A stretch of DNA of 61,674 nucleotides. Origin: Rickettsiales bacterium. GTDB taxonomy: Bacteria > Pseudomonadota > Alphaproteobacteria > Rickettsiales > UBA1997. The stretch lies in assembly GCA_947442475.1 (NCBI GenBank), contig CANEVP010000006.1:1-61674 (forward strand), written 5' to 3'. Numbering within the stretch: position 1 is the stretch's first letter; each line of letters opens with the position of its first letter. The notes below the pieces were generated by a model. It was not told the origin of the DNA. It saw only the letters and a list, made by a program, of their open reading frames with translations, and did not search any database. Shown here in pieces: positions 28,969 through 38,888 of the stretch. Made by a program: the position numbers and the translations under genes.

Positions 28969-29979
28969 ATGCAAATTTCGCTAAATAATTACAAAAAACT
29001 GCTTTTAGAAGTTCAAAAAACTCTGCAAAAAACCGAGCAAAATATTGTCAAATCAGTTAACCACGAAAAAATTTTAATGAGTTGGCAGATCGGAAAAATA
29101 ATCAACGATCATTTGCTAGAAAATAGACGCGCCCAGTACGGTAAAAAATTATTCGCGCAACTGTCGCAAGATATTAAAATTGCAGAAAAAACTTTGTACC
29201 AAATGCGCGCCTTCTACAAAACCTACTCGACTCTGCCAAGTGAAGAAGGCAAGTTAACTTGGAGCCACTACCGCAGTTTGGTTTCGGTGAAAGACAGTCA
29301 GAAGCGTCAATATTTAGAAGATTTTACAGTTGAAAACGCACTTGAAGCCAACGAGCTGCAACAAGAAATTGCCAAATTAAAACCGCTTAAAAAAGCGCGC
29401 AAAAAAGCTGCAAAAATTTCTCAGCTCGCTGTGCAGCGCGGGCGTCTTTTTACCTACAAAATCGCGCAAGTTGAAGATTTTTCTGAAACTTTTGTTGATT
29501 GCGGCTTCAACATTTTTACTCAAATAAAAACCAGCTTAAAAGGCGAGGGCTTGGTGGTTGAGTCGCTCAAAGAAAGTGAGGCTTTTTCTTTAAAAAAATC
29601 TGACGCAAAGGCGTCTCAACTTCATACTTACAAAGCTCAACTTAGTCGCGTGGTTGACGGTGACACAATTCACGTTACGCTTGATTTGGGATTTAAAATT
29701 CAACACAAAGAAATTTTGCGCTTGGCCAAAATTAGCGCACCCGAATTAAGCAGCGAGGCTGGTAAAAAAAGCGCCGAAACTCTGAAAAAAATTTTAAAAG
29801 ATGCGCCGCTTCTAATTGTCAAAACCAACAAAACCGACATTTACGGTCGCTACATTGCTGATGTTTTTTTTGGCGACAAAGGTGAAATAGATGCAGAGAA
29901 AGTTGCGAAGGAGGGGGTTTATTTAAACCAAGCCCTGCTTGATGCTAAAGCGGCTAAAGAGTATGTCGCCTCTCATTAA
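28969..29979 (+). CDS. DUF1016 N-domain fused to thermonuclease domain
   Basis: A 336-residue fusion. Residues 1-150 match the N-terminal DUF1016 (YhcG-like) helical domain: MSWQIGKIINDHLLENRRAQYGKKL-type block, LSQDIKIAEKTLYQMRAFY and LTWSHYRSLVSV. Residues 222-335 form a staphylococcal-nuclease domain with calcium-site Asp230/Asp232 (VVDGDT), and catalytic Arg251, Glu259 (RLAKISAPEL) and Arg294 (DIYGRYIAD), all intact. No signal peptide is present, so it likely acts in the cytoplasm or is exported another way. GAGG lies a few bases before the ATG. Role in defence or DNA/RNA turnover is inference. Confidence 0.8.
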   Translation: MQISLNNYKKLLLEVQKTLQKTEQNIVKSVNHEKILMSWQIGKIINDHLLENRRAQYGKKLFAQLSQDIKIAEKTLYQMRAFYKTYSTLPSEEGKLTWSHYRSLVSVKDSQKRQYLEDFTVENALEANELQQEIAKLKPLKKARKKAAKISQLAVQRGRLFTYKIAQVEDFSETFVDCGFNIFTQIKTSLKGEGLVVESLKESEAFSLKKSDAKASQLHTYKAQLSRVVDGDTIHVTLDLGFKIQHKEILRLAKISAPELSSEAGKKSAETLKKILKDAPLLIVKTNKTDIYGRYIADVFFGDKGEIDAEKVAKEGVYLNQALLDAKAAKEYVASH

Positions 29980-30072
29980 TTATTAAAATTTCACAGAAAA
30001 AGAGTAATTCGTTAACCAGATTCGGCTATTGTCTTACAAGGGGATTTCAAAAACCTTTGGGACAACATACGG

Positions 30073-30477
30073 TTGCAAATTGGCGCTATTGGACAAACTT
30101 CTAACGCTACCTCATTAATCAGCGATGGTTTGAGGTTAGTTAAAAATGGCTTTGTAGAAGTTGCTTATCATGGAGTGGGGTCACTTATAAAAACTCCTAT
30201 AGAGTCACTTTGGATCAAGTGTCAAAACAAAAACCTTAGAGATGTAACAATAACAACTGGATCTGAGGCGACAAATAACGATGGTCATGATTATAGTAAT
30301 CTCTCTGATGCTGACGCCACTATAAACCTTGCCACTACTGCTCCAGAAGGTCAGACTGTCCGAGGTGGAGATCGGACTAATAGCGAAACAACGCAATTAG
30401 GAATCATCGAGATCCCAACTGCAACAGCTCTCACATCTGCTACCCTGACACGCGGCGGATCGAGTGGGAGATTTTAA
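30073..30477 (+). CDS. Hypothetical protein, possibly 5'-truncated
   Basis: The open frame runs from a stop at 30013 and has no ATG; TTG 30073 is the first listed start. The product (134 residues) is Thr/Ser/Gly rich in its second half (ITTGSEATNNDGHDY, ATALTSATLTRGGSSG) and has no recognisable domain. A fragment of a larger gene is as likely as a genuine small protein. It stands alone between the thermonuclease fusion and the convergent rnhA. Confidence 0.3.
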   Translation: MQIGAIGQTSNATSLISDGLRLVKNGFVEVAYHGVGSLIKTPIESLWIKCQNKNLRDVTITTGSEATNNDGHDYSNLSDADATINLATTAPEGQTVRGGDRTNSETTQLGIIEIPTATALTSATLTRGGSSGRF

Positions 30478-30522
30478 AAATTGGTACATTGCCGCTTAAA
30501 CCCAAAAAGATCTCTCGCTTGT

Positions 30523-30957
30523 TCAAGCTTGCTCTGCCGCGTTTCTAGCCAAAATATCGGCAATCTCATTAAACTTATTGCCGCTGTGTCCCTTAACCCA
30601 AATCCATTTTATTTGGTGTTTTGCCACTTCCGCATCTAACTCTTGCCACAAATCAACATTCTTCACCGGTTTTTTATCAGAGCCTTTCCAGCCATTTTTT
30701 TTCCAGTTGAAAATCCATTTTGTGATCCCATCCATTACATATTTGCTGTCGGTGTAAAGGGTGACTTGCGACAATTTTTTTAGCGTCTTAAGGCTTTCAA
30801 TTACGGCGCGCATTTCCATGCGGTTATTGGTGCTTAATTTTTCGCCGCCTGAAATTTCTTTGCGATGCTCCTTGTAAAGCAAAATAGCGCCCCAGCCGCC
30901 GCGTCCAGGGTTTCCTAAACAAGCGCCGTCTGTGTAGATTTCAATTGATGAGGTCAT
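30523..30957 (-). CDS. rnhA: Ribonuclease HI
   Basis: Degrades RNA of RNA-DNA hybrids during replication. The 144-residue protein has all four catalytic acids: Asp10 ([15 protein letters not shown]), Glu48 (NRMEMRA), Asp70 ([12 protein letters not shown]) and Asp134 ([10 protein letters not shown]), plus the basic handle region. It overlaps the upstream unknown gene by 4 bp (ATGA) and is the last gene of the proC operon. Confidence 0.97.
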   Translation of the reverse strand: MTSSIEIYTDGACLGNPGRGGWGAILLYKEHRKEISGGEKLSTNNRMEMRAVIESLKTLKKLSQVTLYTDSKYVMDGITKWIFNWKKNGWKGSDKKPVKNVDLWQELDAEVAKHQIKWIWVKGHSGNKFNEIADILARNAAEQA

Positions 30958-31850
30958 TTTTGTTTAGAATTATTTGTATTGAGGTTGATCGCAGAATTGC
31001 CAATGGTCTTTAATTTTACCGAAGGGAGTTTTTTTTGATCCAAAAGGAGCTGCTCGTTTTGCGCTGTAAAATTACGCAAGTTCTGCATCAGATCGCGAAT
31101 AAAAAATCTTAAAGTATCGGGCTTCGTATCTTCAGCCTGATCCAAAACTTTGGTTAACTCTTCAAATCGAGCTAAGGCTAGGTCGTCTTGTTGAAAAAGA
31201 GTTTCTAGTTTTTGATCCCAATGCCTCAGCGACTCTGGATTTACTAAAGATGGATCAAAGATTTTCTTGGTGAGTTGAGCGCCTTTAGCTAACTCAATAG
31301 CTGTTTTATCGCTAGTATCAGTGGCTTCTTCGTAATATCTGACAAGTGGGGGATGAGTTGGAAAATCTTTTAAGTCACAAGATGTTCTAAGAAGCGAATC
31401 TGCTAAAATTTCTCTGCCATCTAACTCCAATAGAATTGCGGTGTGATCAAGGCCGCGTTGAAAGTCTTTCTGATTTTTTGGATTTATATCAAATTGACTA
31501 ACCTGCATCTCGCCAGTTTGGTAAGCAGTTTCATCAACTATCTCAGCAAGTAAGCCGTTGCTCAAAGTAGCACATTCACCGTAGCGAAGCTTTCTGAGCT
31601 GAAAATTTCTCATCGCAACCCATTGGGCTGAATTGTGAGGCACAAATTCTTCACGGCGCAAAAGCATATTTTGCACAACCTCAGCAGCAACAATAGGGAT
31701 TAGTTTTTTGCTGGTATTTTGTAATTCTTCTAAATTGAGGGCGCTTGGCGCAAAATTTAAGAGGAGTGGCGGCGTTCTACCGTAGCTGGAGGCATATTTT
31801 TTTGCAGACAAAGCTGTCATGCATCTATTGACAATCTGGGCTAATCTCAT
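30954..31850 (-). CDS. Unknown protein with putative Cys-His-Asp triad
   Basis: A 298-residue protein not assigned to a named family. Its middle contains [17 protein letters not shown] (Cys93), then [20 protein letters not shown] (His136 and Asp151). A Gly-x-Cys at a helix start, followed about 40 residues later by His leading into a strand, and then Asp after a second strand, is the pattern of papain/transglutaminase-like enzymes, including several secreted bacterial effectors. Helical segments flank this core. No signal peptide. It overlaps proC and rnhA by 4 bp each, so it is cotranslated with housekeeping enzymes. The enzymatic reading is inference. Confidence 0.65.
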   Translation of the reverse strand: MRLAQIVNRCMTALSAKKYASSYGRTPPLLLNFAPSALNLEELQNTSKKLIPIVAAEVVQNMLLRREEFVPHNSAQWVAMRNFQLRKLRYGECATLSNGLLAEIVDETAYQTGEMQVSQFDINPKNQKDFQRGLDHTAILLELDGREILADSLLRTSCDLKDFPTHPPLVRYYEEATDTSDKTAIELAKGAQLTKKIFDPSLVNPESLRHWDQKLETLFQQDDLALARFEELTKVLDQAEDTKPDTLRFFIRDLMQNLRNFTAQNEQLLLDQKKLPSVKLKTIGNSAINLNTNNSKQK

Positions 31851-32653
31851 TTAGCAAGTTTGTTCGATCTTTCTGCAGCAGCGTCAATGGCATCTGAACA
31901 AAGCTTTTTTAATGCCGAACTTTTTTGCAAAATTTGCAGCGCTGCATCGGTGGTGCCGCCTTTTGAAGTGACCGATTTGCGTAGTGCTAAAAAATCTAAA
32001 TCAGAGTTACAAGACATCAAAGCGCTGCCCAAAAATAATTGCTTAACCAACGCTGCAGCATCTTTGTTACTAATTTTGTGACTGATGGCAATTTCAGTAA
32101 AAATTTCTTGTAGTAAAAAAATGTAAGCAGGCCCCGAGCCAAAAATTGCAGTTGCTGCGTCGAAAAGTTTTTCATCTTTTAGCTCAAAAGCAGTGCCGAA
32201 TTTTTCGAAGATTTTTAGCAGTCTTTTTGAATCACTTGCAGTGACATTTTTATTGGCAAAAAATGTGAATACGCCTTGAGAATCCTCAATTGGCAGGTTT
32301 GGCATTGAGCGAATTATTTTGGCCTGCGAGCCAAAAATATTTTCGAAAAAGGTGATTTTTTTTCCGGCGAGAATCGAGATGAAAATGGTGTTTTTAGAAA
32401 ATATTTTTGTTTGAGAAAATTCACTTAAAATTTCTGCGGCGTCTTGGGGTTTGATGGCAAGAAAGACTAAATCGGCTTGGTAATTTTGGGGCAGGTGGCC
32501 GACATTTTTGAAATAATTTAATCCAGCAATTCTGTTATTTTCTGACTTCTCTAAAATGCTGATTTGACTAGTCTTGGCGCTTTTTTGCTCGAGTAAATTT
32601 TTAACTAAAATCGAACCCATTTTTCCGCAACCAAGGAAGAGAATATTTTTCAT
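31847..32653 (-). CDS. proC: Pyrroline-5-carboxylate reductase
   Basis: Last step of proline synthesis, NAD(P)H-dependent. The 268-residue protein starts with the dinucleotide fold FLGCGKMGSILVKNLL, has LVFLAIKPQDAAEIL, the RSMPNLP motif, and the C-terminal GSALM...VTSKGGTTDAALQIL block characteristic of ProC. First gene of the coupled proC/unknown/rnhA set. A strong hairpin lies upstream, ending the sdh transcript. Confidence 0.93.
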   Translation of the reverse strand: MKNILFLGCGKMGSILVKNLLEQKSAKTSQISILEKSENNRIAGLNYFKNVGHLPQNYQADLVFLAIKPQDAAEILSEFSQTKIFSKNTIFISILAGKKITFFENIFGSQAKIIRSMPNLPIEDSQGVFTFFANKNVTASDSKRLLKIFEKFGTAFELKDEKLFDAATAIFGSGPAYIFLLQEIFTEIAISHKISNKDAAALVKQLFLGSALMSCNSDLDFLALRKSVTSKGGTTDAALQILQKSSALKKLCSDAIDAAAERSNKLAK

Positions 32654-32682
32654 TTCTTAGATATTTTTACACCGTCATCACC

Positions 32683-32735
32683 AATAAAATGAGGGATCTC
32701 CCGAGATTTAAACTCACGAGATCCCTCATTTTATT
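32683..32735. terminator. Near-palindromic terminator after sdhB
   Basis: An 18-bp perfect stem (AATAAAATGAGGGATCTC and complement) encloses an inner GAG/CTC-flanked TTTAAA palindrome. It sits just beyond the sdhB stop and upstream of proC, both on the minus strand, with A/T-runs on each side. Confidence 0.8.
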
Positions 32736-32766
32736 TGGAAGGACAGTTTGGTTTTGGTTAAATTCT

Positions 32767-33564
32767 TTAAGCCTTGCGATCGGCAATAGCCTGTTTAATC
32801 GATGCAATCGCTTTTGCCGGATTCAAACCTTTCGGGCAAGTATTGGTGCAATTCATAATTGTGTGGCAGCGATAAAGTTTGAATGGATCTTCTAACGCAT
32901 CCAATCTTTCATCTGTTGCCTCATCGCGAGAATCAACAATCCATCTTTGCGCTTGTAGCAAGGTTGCAGGCCCCAAATATTTATCTCCATTCCACCAATA
33001 GCTTGGGCAAGAAGTTGAACAGCAGGCGCACATGATACATTCATAAAGACCGTCAAGTTTTTCGCGATCTTCTGGGGATTGCAGCCTTTCTTTATTTTGA
33101 TTGTCAGGAATTTCAGCTTGAAGCCAAGGTTTGATTGATTTGTGCTGTTCGTAAAAATTAGTAAGATCAGGAACCAAATCTTTTATCACCGGCATGTGCG
33201 GCAGCGGGTAAATTTTTATATCGTTAGATTTGCAATCAGAAATTGATTTAGTGCAAGCCAACGTATTGGTGCCATCAATATTCATGGCGCATGAACCGCA
33301 AATGCCTTCACGACAAGATCTGCGGAAGGTTACTGAAGAATCATGTTCAGATTTAATCTTAATCAAAGCGTCCAAAACCATTGGACCGCATTCATCAAGA
33401 TCAAGTTCAAAACGATCAATATGTGGATTCTTCTTTTCGGCGTCTTCCGGGTCGTAGCGATAAACATCAAAAGCTCGGACATTTTTTGCGCCATCTTTTG
33501 CTTTAAAAACTTTACCAGCTTTTTTGTCGATTTGTGAATTTTTTGGGAGCGTAAATTCTGCCAT
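32767..33564 (-). CDS. sdhB: Succinate dehydrogenase iron-sulfur subunit
   Basis: Electron-transfer subunit of complex II. Three cluster motifs are present: [2Fe-2S] [21 protein letters not shown], with its fourth ligand, [4Fe-4S] [12 protein letters not shown], and [3Fe-4S] [17 protein letters not shown]. Length of 265 is normal. Last gene of sdhCDAB, followed by a strong terminator. Confidence 0.97.
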   Translation of the reverse strand: MAEFTLPKNSQIDKKAGKVFKAKDGAKNVRAFDVYRYDPEDAEKKNPHIDRFELDLDECGPMVLDALIKIKSEHDSSVTFRRSCREGICGSCAMNIDGTNTLACTKSISDCKSNDIKIYPLPHMPVIKDLVPDLTNFYEQHKSIKPWLQAEIPDNQNKERLQSPEDREKLDGLYECIMCACCSTSCPSYWWNGDKYLGPATLLQAQRWIVDSRDEATDERLDALEDPFKLYRCHTIMNCTNTCPKGLNPAKAIASIKQAIADRKA

Positions 33565-33596
33565 TTTCGTTTCGATTTGTTTAAATTTTCAGAGAT

Positions 33597-35396
33597 TTAG
33601 TAAACACGTTTTTTCGGTGGAAAGGCCTGAACATCATTGCTCATTGGCTTCAACACAACTTCGCGGTAATCGGTTTTGATATTGGCACTTTGGTCGCACC
33701 ACAAGATTGAGTGCTTCATCCAATTTTCATCGTCGCGATCTTTGTAATCATCGCGAGCTTGAGCGCCGCGACTTTCTTTGCGGTTTAGAGCTCCTGCAAT
33801 TGTTACTAAAGCTTGCGATCTAAGGTTATCTAACTCTAAAGCTTCAACTAAATCACTATTCCAAATCAGGCCGCGATCTTCAATTTTTAGATCTTCAAAG
33901 CTTGCAAAAATTTCGCGCATTTTTTCGATGCCTTCAGTCAAAATTTCTTCAGTTCTAAACACTGCGGCGTGAGCTTGCATGCAGTTTTGCATGTTACTTC
34001 TGATTTGTGCAGAAGACGATTTTCCATTAGCATTTCTGATTTTATCAAAACGAGCAAGCGACTCTGCGCCAGCTTCAGCAGGCAATTCAGAATGAGCTGC
34101 ATTTGGCTTAACAATTTCAGCAGCGCGAATTGCTGCAGCGCGGCCAAACACAACCAAATCAAGCAATGAGTTTGAGCCCAAGCGATTAGCGCCGTGAACT
34201 GAAACGCAAGCTGCTTCACCAATTGCCATCAAGCCCAAAACCACTTCAGGTTTGCCGTTTTTAACAGTTAAAACTTCAGCTTTTACGTTAGTTGGAATGC
34301 CGCCCATATTATAGTGAACCGTTGGCAGAACTGGGATTGGCTGTTTAGTAACATCGACTCCGGCAAAAACTTTAGCAGTTTCTGAGATACCAGGTAGGCG
34401 CTCATGTAAGATTTTTGGATCAAGGTGATTGAGGTGTAAATAGATGTGATCTTTTTTTGGACCAACACCGCGGCCAGCCAAAATTTCCATGGTCATGGCG
34501 CGAGAAACCACGTCGCGACTCGCCAAATCTTTAGCACTTGGAGCGTAGCGTTCCATGAAACGCTCACCTTCCGAGTTAACTAAATATCCACCTTCACCGC
34601 GAGCTCCTTCAGTGATTAAGCAACCTGAGCCGTAAACGCCGGTTGGGTGAAATTGTACAAACTCCATATCTTGCAAAGGAAGTCCGGCGCGCAGTACCAT
34701 GGCGTTGCCATCTCCAGTGCAAGTGTGAGCAGAAGTCGCAGAAAAATAAGCGCGTCCGTAGCCGCCAGTTGCAAGAACTACTAGTTGAGCTTTGAATCTG
34801 TGCAAAGTTCCATCAAGCAAAGAAAGCGCAGTGATGCCCCGGCAAATGCCGTTTTCCATGATTAAGTCTAGTGCAAAATATTCGATGAAAAATTGGGCGT
34901 TATGTTTGAGTGATTGTTGGTAGAGTGTGTGAAGAATCGCGTGTCCAGTTCTATCCGCCGCAGCGCAAGTTCTTTGAGCTGGACCGCCTTCACCAAATTC
35001 TTTAGTCATGCCACCAAATGGGCGTTGATAAATTTTGCCTTCTTTAGTGCGTGAAAATGGCACGCCGTAATGTTCAAGTTCAATGATTGCTTCTGGTGCT
35101 TCGCGACACATATATTCGATTGCATCTTGGTCGCCTAGCCAGTCTGAACCTTTAACGGTGTCATACATGTGCCAGCGCCAGTCATCTTCGCCCATATTGC
35201 CGAGTGCTGCTGAAATGCCGCCTTGTGCTGCGACAGTGTGTGAGCGAGTTGGGAATACTTTTGAGATACAGGCCGTTGAAAGACCTTTTTGTGCCATGCC
35301 GAAAGTGGCGCGAAGTCCGGCTCCACCAGCACCAACAACTACAACATCAAATTCATGGTCGATTACTGAATGATTTCCGATTTTTTTTTCTGACAT
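33597..35396 (-). CDS. sdhA: Succinate dehydrogenase flavoprotein subunit
   Basis: A 599-residue FAD-bearing catalytic subunit oxidising succinate to fumarate. Seen are [17 protein letters not shown] (FAD fold), [20 protein letters not shown] with the His that binds FAD covalently, [21 protein letters not shown], and [19 protein letters not shown]. The 32-bp gap to sdhB and 51-bp gap from sdhD indicate one operon. Confidence 0.98.
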   Translation of the reverse strand: MSEKKIGNHSVIDHEFDVVVVGAGGAGLRATFGMAQKGLSTACISKVFPTRSHTVAAQGGISAALGNMGEDDWRWHMYDTVKGSDWLGDQDAIEYMCREAPEAIIELEHYGVPFSRTKEGKIYQRPFGGMTKEFGEGGPAQRTCAAADRTGHAILHTLYQQSLKHNAQFFIEYFALDLIMENGICRGITALSLLDGTLHRFKAQLVVLATGGYGRAYFSATSAHTCTGDGNAMVLRAGLPLQDMEFVQFHPTGVYGSGCLITEGARGEGGYLVNSEGERFMERYAPSAKDLASRDVVSRAMTMEILAGRGVGPKKDHIYLHLNHLDPKILHERLPGISETAKVFAGVDVTKQPIPVLPTVHYNMGGIPTNVKAEVLTVKNGKPEVVLGLMAIGEAACVSVHGANRLGSNSLLDLVVFGRAAAIRAAEIVKPNAAHSELPAEAGAESLARFDKIRNANGKSSSAQIRSNMQNCMQAHAAVFRTEEILTEGIEKMREIFASFEDLKIEDRGLIWNSDLVEALELDNLRSQALVTIAGALNRKESRGAQARDDYKDRDDENWMKHSILWCDQSANIKTDYREVVLKPMSNDVQAFPPKKRVY

Positions 35397-35447
35397 ATTT
35401 ATTTTTTTAGTGAATTAATGCGCTGTAGCTCAAAGAGCGTAAGCGAG

Positions 35448-35810
35448 TTACCCGATTAAATGAAGTCTAATAATTGCAATTACTACGGCAACCGCGGTCA
35501 CAGTAGACAAAAAGTTCACCAACATGATGTAGAAATGCATTTTGGTTTTATTAGCAATGTAATCTTCAATCACAACACGTAGGCCAAGAGAGCCGTGATA
35601 AAGCGAAGTGGTAATCAATAAAATCCCCATGATCGCATTAAGCGGGTAGGCGAAAAATACTGGTAAATAGCCTTGTGGATCTTCGGCGATTTGCACGAAT
35701 GAAAGCACTAGCCAAAGAGTCAAAGGCAAAAGTGCGATTGCTGAAACTCTCTGCATCAACCAATGGTGCGAGCCGGTTTTAGTTGAAGGTGCGATTTTGA
35801 TCTTGTTCAT
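35448..35810 (-). CDS. sdhD: Succinate dehydrogenase membrane anchor D
   Basis: A 120-residue protein with three hydrophobic helices. HHWLMQRVSAIALLPLTLW at the N-terminus and YHGSLGLRVVIEDYI near residue 80, with the presumed haem-ligand His, match alphaproteobacterial SdhD. Two bases separate it from sdhC. Confidence 0.93.
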   Translation of the reverse strand: MNKIKIAPSTKTGSHHWLMQRVSAIALLPLTLWLVLSFVQIAEDPQGYLPVFFAYPLNAIMGILLITTSLYHGSLGLRVVIEDYIANKTKMHFYIMLVNFLSTVTAVAVVIAIIRLHLIG

Positions 35811-35812
35811 GT

Positions 35813-36241
35813 TTAGAAAAATTTAAGATAAAGAACGGTGCCGACAGTTACGGCGGTGAAAATTAGCGACAAAGCAATTACTAAGAAGCCATTGGTTTTA
35901 GCGGTTTCTTTTTCAAAACCTTTACCGATATCCCAAAATAAATGGCGAATGCCGTTGGTGAAATGGTAATAAAGACAGAAGGTTACAGCGATTGCAGCGA
36001 GAGAGAAAATCTTGTCAAAGATTTCATTCATTGGGCAATCACAGGTCTCCATAGACTCTGCTATGTTGATTTGGTAGGTGTAGTAAACGATGTACCAAGA
36101 AATTGCCACTATTGAGATGTAGAGAACAATTCCGGTAAGGCGATGCAAAATTGATGTGAAGGAAGAGATGTTCCATTTGTAAATTTGCAAATGGGGAGAG
36201 GTTGGTCTGCTTGATGTCGAGGTAGATTTTTTTGCTGTCAT
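35813..36241 (-). CDS. sdhC: Succinate dehydrogenase cytochrome b556 subunit
   Basis: Membrane anchor C of complex II with three helices. The conserved RPTSPHLQIYKW...SILHRLTGIVL block and the haem-binding HFTNGIRHLFWD segment are clear. I prefer ATG 36241, since the family starts shortly before RP-SPHLQ; an ATG at 36280 would add 13 residues. A Cys-rich insertion (ETCDCP) between helices 1 and 2 is unusual. About 190 bp upstream to glmS hold the presumed operon promoter. Confidence 0.93.
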   Translation of the reverse strand: MTAKKSTSTSSRPTSPHLQIYKWNISSFTSILHRLTGIVLYISIVAISWYIVYYTYQINIAESMETCDCPMNEIFDKIFSLAAIAVTFCLYYHFTNGIRHLFWDIGKGFEKETAKTNGFLVIALSLIFTAVTVGTVLYLKFF

Positions 36242-36474
36242 TTTTTTGGAAAAAAAACTTGTGAGAAGAAGTGGTTTCAAAAACTAAAAAGATGGGGACA
36301 AGTTTACAAGAATTTATTTTGATTCACGTCTAGTATCTTTGGATGCAAGAGGTAGATGTTAGGAAAGAAGAATTAGATGACGAAATTTTTTACAAAAGAT
36401 TACAATTTACTTTGCCCCAACCCTTCTTACGTTTGCTTCAAATCCCTCCCTAAAAAAATAAAATTCAAAAAAAT

Positions 36475-38316
36475 ATGTGCGGAATTGTTGGTGTTGTTGG
36501 TGGTAAAAATGCTGTCTCAATTATTCTCGAAGGTTTGAAAAAATTAGAATATCGCGGCTACGACTCCGCTGGTATTGCTGTGCTTGAAAAAGGCGAATTT
36601 AAAACCGTCAAAGAAGAAGGAAAAATTGCCAATCTCGAAGCGGCCTTGTTGCAAAAAAAACTCGATTCACAAATTGGCATTGGTCACACGCGCTGGGCAA
36701 CTCATGGCAAGCCGAGCAAAGAAAATGCTCATCCGCACGCATCTTCTAACATCTGCGTAGTTCATAATGGCATTATTGAAAATCACCAAGAACTCAAAGC
36801 AAAATTACAAAAAAGCGGCGCTAAATTTTTAAGCGAAACTGATACCGAAGTTGTGCCGCATTTGATTGAATATCACTTCGAAAAAAGCGGCGACATCAAG
36901 AGATCACTGCTTGCAGCTGCTAAAGAAATTAAAGGAACTTTTGCACTAGCCGTAATGTTTAAAAATCGCGGTGACGTCATCGCTGTTGCTAAACGCGGCT
37001 CGCCATTGGTTTTGGGGATAGGTAAAAATGAAAATTACATCGGTTCTGATTACTACGCTTTAAGTGATCACACTCACAAAATTATTGCTCTCGAAGACGA
37101 AGAATTTGCAATTATTTCAGCCGATAAAATTGAAGTTTTTGACGCCAAAGGTGCTGAATTAAAAAAATCAGCGAAGATCATAGAGCCAGAAAAGGCGCGC
37201 ATTTCAAAAGATGGTTTTGACCATTTTATGTTGAAAGAAATTTACGAACAGCCACGCGTTTTGGAAGAAACAATTCAGACTTACGTTGACTTAAACAGCT
37301 CGTCGATTCACTTGCCGAACTTCGCTTTTGACTTAAAAAAAATTAACAAAATCACAATTGTTGCCTGTGGCACTTCTTATTATTCGGGAATGTGCGCCAA
37401 ATATTTGATTGAAGAAATTTCTGGCGTTGAAGTTGAAGTTGATATTGCCTCAGAATTTCGCTACCGCGCTCATCCATTTCGCGAAGACAATTTGATGGTT
37501 TTCGTTTCGCAATCAGGAGAAACCGCCGACACTTTGGCCGCGCTAAAATTTGCCAAACAAAATAATCAAAAAATTCTCTCAATCGTCAATGTGGCGCACA
37601 GCACCATGGCGCAGCTTTCAGATGCGGTAATTCGCACCGCTGCGGGCCCTGAAATTGGCGTTGCATCAACCAAAGCTTACACGGCGCAAGTAACTGTTTT
37701 AGGGCTTTTGGCGATTCATTTTGGTTGCATTAAAGGCAAAATTTCAGCGGCCGAAAAAGCCAAATTATTGCAAGAAATTGCAGAAAGCGGATCGAAAATG
37801 GCCCATCTTTTTGACGAGCCTCAATTAAAAAATATTAAGAAAATTGCCAAGTCGCTAACTCGCGCCAAACATGTGCTCTACATTGGTCGTGGCATTTCGC
37901 AGGTCACTGCTCTTGAAGCAGCATTAAAATTTCGTGAGCTTTCTTACATCAACGCGCAAGGCATTGCGGCAGGTGAATTAAAACACGGAACCATCGCGCT
38001 AATCGACAATAAAATGCCGGTAATTGTGATCGCGCCTCACAATAAAAATAATGATCTCTTTGAAAAAACTGCTTCAAACGCTCAAGAAGTAAATGCGCGG
38101 GGTGGTAAAATAATTTTCATCAGCAATAAAAAAGGCATCAAACAATTTGGCAAAATGGCCAAGCAAAAAATCGAAATTCCAGATCTTGCTGGAATCATCC
38201 AAGAGGCGATTTTGCCAGTGGTGTCAACTCAATTGCTGGCTTACTATGTGGCACTTTACAAGGGCAACGATGTTGACCAGCCGCGTAATTTAGCAAAATC
38301 CGTAACTGTCGAGTAA
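36475..38316 (+). CDS. glmS: Glutamine--fructose-6-phosphate aminotransferase
   Basis: Makes glucosamine-6-phosphate for peptidoglycan and LPS. Met is followed directly by Cys2 (MCGIVGVVG), the nucleophile of the N-terminal glutaminase domain. HTRWATHGKPS and HNGIIENH follow. Two SIS domains occupy about 280-600 (CGTSYYSG, SQSGETADTLAAL) and the C-terminus is DQPRNLAKSVTVE. Length 613 is standard. No glmS ribozyme signature was seen in the leader. Confidence 0.97.
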   Translation: MCGIVGVVGGKNAVSIILEGLKKLEYRGYDSAGIAVLEKGEFKTVKEEGKIANLEAALLQKKLDSQIGIGHTRWATHGKPSKENAHPHASSNICVVHNGIIENHQELKAKLQKSGAKFLSETDTEVVPHLIEYHFEKSGDIKRSLLAAAKEIKGTFALAVMFKNRGDVIAVAKRGSPLVLGIGKNENYIGSDYYALSDHTHKIIALEDEEFAIISADKIEVFDAKGAELKKSAKIIEPEKARISKDGFDHFMLKEIYEQPRVLEETIQTYVDLNSSSIHLPNFAFDLKKINKITIVACGTSYYSGMCAKYLIEEISGVEVEVDIASEFRYRAHPFREDNLMVFVSQSGETADTLAALKFAKQNNQKILSIVNVAHSTMAQLSDAVIRTAAGPEIGVASTKAYTAQVTVLGLLAIHFGCIKGKISAAEKAKLLQEIAESGSKMAHLFDEPQLKNIKKIAKSLTRAKHVLYIGRGISQVTALEAALKFRELSYINAQGIAAGELKHGTIALIDNKMPVIVIAPHNKNNDLFEKTASNAQEVNARGGKIIFISNKKGIKQFGKMAKQKIEIPDLAGIIQEAILPVVSTQLLAYYVALYKGNDVDQPRNLAKSVTVE

Positions 38317-38318
38317 GC

Positions 38319-38784
38319 ATGAAATATCTAGCAATTTTGCTCGCTTTATTTTTTAGCCAAGCCGCTGTGGCTCAAGAATAAGAAGATCCTTTGAAAAATT
38401 ATTTAGTTGCAAAAAAAACCAGCTAAAGATTTTCAAATTATTAACGAAAATTGCGCCATCACTATTGAAATGAGTGATGAAAATATTGAGGAAAAAAAGA
38501 AAGAGGGAGAAGAGAATTTTTATACCGCATCTGATGAATAAATGTTTTACCAAGCTAATGCGCTGGAATTTTTGGCAAAGAAAAAGACAAAAGTAGTCAC
38601 GCCAAAAGTAAGATATTTGATTTTTGTAATGGCGGACGGCAAAGAAATTTATCTTGATACCAAAGCAATGGGCTGGAAATGGGTTTTATTTAGCCCCGAT
38701 AGAAAGCCAAAACTTACTTATCCGATCGACATGGAAAGTAATTACAAAGAATATTTCTTTTCGAGTGTCGTAAATTTTAACTAA
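38319..38784 (+). pseudogene. Decayed secreted-protein gene
   Basis: ATG 38319, two bases after the glmS stop, starts an excellent signal peptide (MKYLAILLALFFSQAAVAQE) that runs into TAA. After a frame shift near 38415, another frame reads on through CAITIEMSDENIEE to a second TAA at 38539, then continues in frame as FYQANALEFLAKKK to 38784. Two stops and one frameshift mark a dead gene for a small exported protein. The family is not recognised. Only the last 80 codons form an intact ORF from ATG 38542. Confidence 0.7.
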
Positions 38785-38888
38785 AAATTATAACCCAAGT
38801 TATAACCCAAGATCGTTTTGTATAAATTCTGTGCCATCAGTTGCCTGCCTTTTCCAGAAAAAATTGTAATCAACAGGTTTGGTTATTT

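Noticed and set aside
38789-38812. Tandem TTATAACCCAAG repeat
   Set aside because: Only two 12-bp units near a pseudogene end; too little to support a function.
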